Assembly: GCA_017538775.1 (NCBI GenBank) | Contig: JAFYIF010000195.1 | Coordinates: forward strand, 1 to 6,114 | Length of the DNA: 6,114 nucleotides | Direction: 5' to 3' | Source of the DNA: Oscillospiraceae bacterium | GTDB lineage: Bacteria; Bacillota; Clostridia; Oscillospirales; Oscillospiraceae | Shown here: one piece after another, positions 4,101-6,114 of the stretch | Layout of the letters: every line of letters begins with the position of its first letter | How positions within the stretch are numbered: the stretch's first letter is position 1 | Made by a program: the position numbers and the translations under genes | The notes under the pieces: model-generated | Databases searched by the model: none | What the model was told of the DNA's origin: nothing | The model's input: the letters and a program-made list of their open reading frames with translations, nothing else

Positions 4101-6114
4101 CCTCTACGACCGGAAGCGGCGGCTGCTGCACATCGGCTATGACCCGGAGACCGGGCGGCTCTCCGAAGGGCACTACGACCTGCTCTCCTCCGAGGCCCGG
4201 CTGACCGCCTACCTGGCCGTGGCCCGGGGGGACCTGCCCCGGGAGAGCTGGCAGCGGCTGAGCCGGGCGCAGCTGGCCTTCCGCCGGCGGCGGGGCATGG
4301 CCAGCTGGACCGGGACGATGTTCGAGTACCTGATGCCGGAGCTGCTGCTGCCGCTGCTGCCCCACAGTCTGCTGCACGAGAGCGCCCGCTACTGCCTCTA
4401 TGTCCAGCGCTGCCGGGCCAAGGCCCTGCGCGCCCCCTGGGGCTGCTCCGAGAGCGCCTTTGCCGCCCTGGACAGCGCCATGAACTACCGCTACAAGGCC
4501 AACGGCTGCGCCGGGCTGGCCCTGCGGCGGGGCATGGACGAGGACTTCGTGGTCTCGCCCTACAGCAGCTTTCTGGCCCTGCCGGTGGCACCCGGGGCGG
4601 CGCTGCGGAATCTCCGGCGGCTGGAGGCCCTGGGGCTGCGGGGGCCCTGGGGCTTCTGGGAGGCCCTGGACCTGAGCCTGGGCCGGGTCTCCGACGGGGG
4701 CGCGGTGCTGCGCTGCGTCATGGCCCACCACCAGGGCATGAGCCTCCTGGCCGCGGACAACGCCCTGTGCGCCGGGGCGATGCAGCGGCGCTTTCTGGCC
4801 GACCCGGCCATGGGGGCCTACCGGCTGCTGCTGGAGGAAAAGGTGCCCTGGTCCGTCCGGGTTTTGCACCGCCGCCGGGAACCCCCCGCCCCGCCGCCGC
4901 GCCCGGAGGCCCAGGGCTGGAGCCGGGAGGGCGCGGGCACCGACTTTCTGCGCCCGCGCTGCTGTCTGCTGGCCGGGGAGGACTACAGTCTGCTCTTCGC
5001 CGAGACCGGCCTGTGCCGTGCCCGCTGGGGGCGGATCTCCCCCTACGTCCCGGGGGACAGTCCCCTGGACCGGGAGCGGGGCCTGGACCTGACACTGCGG
5101 CTGGACGGGCGGGACCATCCCCTGCTCCCGGCCCCGGAAGCCGGGGAACCCCAATTCCGCTGGCGCTTCACGGACGGGGCGGCGGAGCTGGCGGCGCTGC
5201 ACCCCCGCTTCCGCAGCGCCCTTTCGATCCGCCTGAGCCGGGCGGCGGTGGGAGAGCGGCGCAGCCTCCGAATTCTGCCCCTGGGCGATGCGCCGGAGCG
5301 CGCGGAGCTGCTTTTGCGTTTCCGCCCGCTGCTGGCCGAGGCGCGGGACTATTTCGCCCAGCCCGCCTTTGCCGCCCTGGGGCTGTCGGCGCGGATGGCG
5401 CAGGGCTGTCTGCTGATCCGCCGTCTGCCCCGGGGGAAAACCGGGGAACTCTGGCTCTGCCTGGCCGCCACGCTGCCGTTTTCTGCGGCGCTGGGGCCGG
5501 GTCCGGAGGCCGGGCGGGCCGGGGAGGCCCTGCCCGTGGGGGCGGAGGAGCGCTTCCTGAACGACACGCCGGTGACCGTGCGTTGGGACCTGCCCCTGAC
5601 GGCCCGGCGGGAGACCGCGCTGGACCTGGCCCTTGCCCTGGCCCACAGCGCGGAGGAGGCCCTGGACGGGGCGCGGCGCATCCTGGACGAGCGGGACTGC
5701 GCCGACCTGCCCCGCCGGGCCGCGGCGGTGCTGGGGCTGGACGCCGGGGCGGCGGAGGCGGCCATGGAGCTGCTGCCCGCCCTCTGCTTCCCCGTCGCCC
5801 CCGCCGGGCCGGTGCGCCGGGAGGAGCTGTGGCGCTTCGGCCTTTCCGGGGACCGGCCCATCGTCTGCGCCCGCTTCCGGGAGCGGACGGAGCTTCCCTG
5901 GGCCAAGCGGCTGCTGGACTGCCACCTCTTCCTCTGTGGCTGCGGGCAGGACTTCGACCTGGTGTTCCTGACGCCGGAGGGCGGGGCCTACCGGGCGCCG
6001 CTGCGCGACCTGCTGGAGGACGCGGCGCGGCGCGGCGGGGAGGAACTCCTGCTGGGCCGGGCCGGGGGCGTCCACCTGATCGCCGAGGGGGAGGGCACGG
6101 AGGCCATCCGCGCC
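1126..6114 (+). CDS. ndvB: Cyclic beta-1,2-glucan synthase (GT84), partial, runs off the right edge
   Basis: This is a giant membrane enzyme of the NdvB/ChvB/Cgs family. Such proteins polymerise UDP-glucose into beta-1,2-glucan, cyclise it and control its length. 1663 codons are open to the window end; relatives have about 2800-2900 residues, so the C-terminal ~40% is missing. The N-terminal region carries AARWLLDNDYL (68-78) and HVGWWLYR (261-268). Two likely membrane helices (284-301, 306-322) precede the GT84 domain, which has the DxD motif LDSDS (485-489), DPYQ (553-556), GFAGKGLIHVDAF (571-583), LSHDAVEG (597-604) and the RxxRW motif RQDRW (631-635) followed by VRGDWQ. Further helices lie at about 676-710, 727-745, 789-807 and 809-830, with LLEWQTAAQAE (770-780) between them. 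The cyclization domain follows at about 840-1245, and the phosphorylase-like part starts near 1270. The ATG at 1126 is chosen because the N-terminus then matches family length. The gene symbol is by family, not proven orthology. Confidence 0.9.
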   Translation, partial: MNAEFHGRSIDGAQLEGWAERRARTIRPDRFGSGRREARLLRRTLRELDRLHRELSRKWEGIPAMPPAARWLLDNDYLARREGAEAVRALEGCRGLRYAGGRSLLLRLWEALTEAGTERLTQPRLLGFLRGFQRALALEWAELSCLGAGLRAALLLGLPRLYREALADEQPPELAREAEWRITALRESADTDFAALAEAVDPVEAALREDPAGVYARMSEASRADYRRELARLARKHGLPETLAAQRVLALAREGAGAKAHVGWWLYRAPLGRSLPRRTGRWYPAAIASATLSLSLLAAFATRSALSFPLLLLPVSELVKSALDLLLSRHSAPRLLPRLALEAGLPPEGRSLCVISALLSDPGDGPALAARLEECALLSRDCGPELRFALLADLPDADAAQKPGEDETLRAAAGAVEALNRRWGGGFYLLTRPRTRTREGRWCGWERKRGALLETMRLLRGLPSGVRVAAGDAGALSGTRYLLALDSDSRLSPGAARALVGIALHPLNAPVVDPEAGLVREGYGILSPRLGLRLADAVRSDFSRVFAGQGGLDPYQGAAGELYMDRWDCGGFAGKGLIHVDAFLQCMDGRVPEGCLLSHDAVEGAFLRAGRAGEVECSEGFPGRVLPFYARQDRWVRGDWQNLPWLLGRGRGLPALRRWQLFDALRRSLVPPASYQALLAGFLLPGGGMALAAAAALAALLTELLLLAASAPLRQPDAPQRPFSPALFLGMGGALARTLLRLLLLPAEAFCSGAAIAKALWRMGVSRRKLLEWQTAAQAEQKRAGLWGHFLALWPAVLTGLSLLALAPGVIGKAAGLLWLFTPSSAYLLSLPNPEGRALRGEDRAYLLGCAADTWRYFAEFMTAAEHFLPPDNHQFRPPTGTAHRTSPTNIGLGLLSVLAALDLELTERATALAMLERGLETLEALPKWRGHLYNWYQTETLQPLRPRYVSTVDSGNLCACLLTLGAGLRELGEGALAGRAETLAAAMRFEPLYDRKRRLLHIGYDPETGRLSEGHYDLLSSEARLTAYLAVARGDLPRESWQRLSRAQLAFRRRRGMASWTGTMFEYLMPELLLPLLPHSLLHESARYCLYVQRCRAKALRAPWGCSESAFAALDSAMNYRYKANGCAGLALRRGMDEDFVVSPYSSFLALPVAPGAALRNLRRLEALGLRGPWGFWEALDLSLGRVSDGGAVLRCVMAHHQGMSLLAADNALCAGAMQRRFLADPAMGAYRLLLEEKVPWSVRVLHRRREPPAPPPRPEAQGWSREGAGTDFLRPRCCLLAGEDYSLLFAETGLCRARWGRISPYVPGDSPLDRERGLDLTLRLDGRDHPLLPAPEAGEPQFRWRFTDGAAELAALHPRFRSALSIRLSRAAVGERRSLRILPLGDAPERAELLLRFRPLLAEARDYFAQPAFAALGLSARMAQGCLLIRRLPRGKTGELWLCLAATLPFSAALGPGPEAGRAGEALPVGAEERFLNDTPVTVRWDLPLTARRETALDLALALAHSAEEALDGARRILDERDCADLPRRAAAVLGLDAGAAEAAMELLPALCFPVAPAGPVRREELWRFGLSGDRPIVCARFRERTELPWAKRLLDCHLFLCGCGQDFDLVFLTPEGGAYRAPLRDLLEDAARRGGEELLLGRAGGVHLIAEGEGTEAIRA
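2500..3150 (+). other. GT84 glycosyltransferase domain of the glucan synthase
   Basis: This covers roughly residues 460-675. The visible catalytic signature is complete. D486 and D488 of the DxD motif would bind UDP-glucose and metal, D600/E603 of SHDAVEG fit the catalytic region, and R631/R634/W635 form the RxxRW acceptor/processivity motif. It lies at nearly the same distance from the N-terminus as the mapped glycosyltransferase region of Brucella Cgs, as I recall it. With no key residue missing, I infer that polymerisation activity is intact. Confidence 0.85.
3640..4860 (+). other. Cyclization (glycoamylase-like) domain of the glucan synthase
   Basis: This covers residues about 840-1245. 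The family motifs occur in order: TWRYF (854-858), LPPDNHQ (869-875), RTSPTNIG (885-892), LYNWY (933-937), YVSTVDSGN (949-957), YDLLSSEAR (1017-1025), SWTGTMFEYLMP (1060-1071), PWGCSESAF (1104-1112), GFWEALD (1176-1182), MAHHQGMS (1199-1206) and LLLEEKVP (1234-1241). This middle domain of cyclic glucan synthases performs the intramolecular transglycosylation that closes the ring and has been given its own glycoside hydrolase family (GH189, from memory). Candidate acidic catalytic residues E1067, E1109 and E1179 are all retained. I cannot assign nucleophile and acid/base from sequence alone. Confidence 0.8.
4920..6114 (+). other. Start of the C-terminal phosphorylase-like (GH94-type) half, divergent and cut
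   Basis: From about residue 1266 the sequence follows the layout of the beta-sandwich part of GH94-like phosphorylase regions, but loosely. The usual 'GYS ... RWR.D' block appears only as TGLCRARWGRISPYVPGD (1294-1311), and the usual HPAF motif reads QPAF (1412-1415). Conservation rises again at LWRFGLSGDRPIV (1568-1580) and GQDFDLVFLTPEG, which match the family's 'LW..GISGD.PIV' and 'DLV.LN' blocks. The catalytic (alpha/alpha)6 portion lies beyond the window, so activity of this half cannot be judged here. Confidence 0.6.

Noticed and set aside
1990..6075. A 1361-codon open frame on the minus strand
   Set aside because: It is in exact codon register with the glucan synthase. A stop there would need a TTA, CTA or TCA sense codon, which this G+C-rich gene avoids until the TCA at 1990-1992. 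Its translation is low-complexity Gln/Pro/Gly/Arg-rich with no family motif, so it is a composition shadow.

Overview
The window is very G+C-rich coding DNA, with nearly all third codon positions G or C. It holds two protein-coding loci on the + strand, separated by one A+T-richer, highly palindromic intergenic element. The membrane protein at the left looks like the DUF6056 type, the glucan synthase is of a type also found in Clostridia, and the palindrome recalls intergenic repeats I associate with gut Firmicutes. I infer a high-GC member of the Clostridia (Oscillospiraceae/Ruminococcaceae-like), with moderate confidence. No rRNA, tRNA or other marker fixes the taxonomy.

Layout: (1) Positions 1-150 read, on the MINUS strand, as a 50-residue stretch of a membrane protein. 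It would join in frame onto the protein encoded from about position 140 on the PLUS strand. The 5' part of this gene is therefore inverted relative to the rest, and a 12-bp imperfect inverted repeat sits at the two ends of the segment. (2) Positions 140-940 encode the C-terminal part of that multi-pass membrane protein (DUF6056-like). (3) Positions 941-1125 are non-coding. They carry a 109-bp palindromic, MITE-like element (957-1065) that can fold either as one long hairpin or as a cloverleaf. (4) Positions 1126-6114 hold the first 1663 codons of a giant cyclic beta-1,2-glucan synthase (NdvB/ChvB/Cgs type), open to the right edge. The visible part contains the N-terminal region, the GT84 glycosyltransferase, six likely membrane segments, the cyclization (glycoamylase-like) domain and the beginning of the C-terminal phosphorylase-like half.

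How the parts relate: the glucan synthase is a membrane enzyme expected to polymerise UDP-glucose into beta-1,2-glucan, cyclise it and trim chain length within one polypeptide. The neighbouring membrane protein belongs to a family of unknown function that resembles polytopic envelope-glycan proteins. A shared envelope role is possible, but the structured 185-bp spacer argues against assuming one operon. The most unusual points are the apparent inversion at the left edge and the double-fold palindrome. The inversion may be a real invertible segment, but an assembly or amplification fold-back at a contig end must be excluded first.
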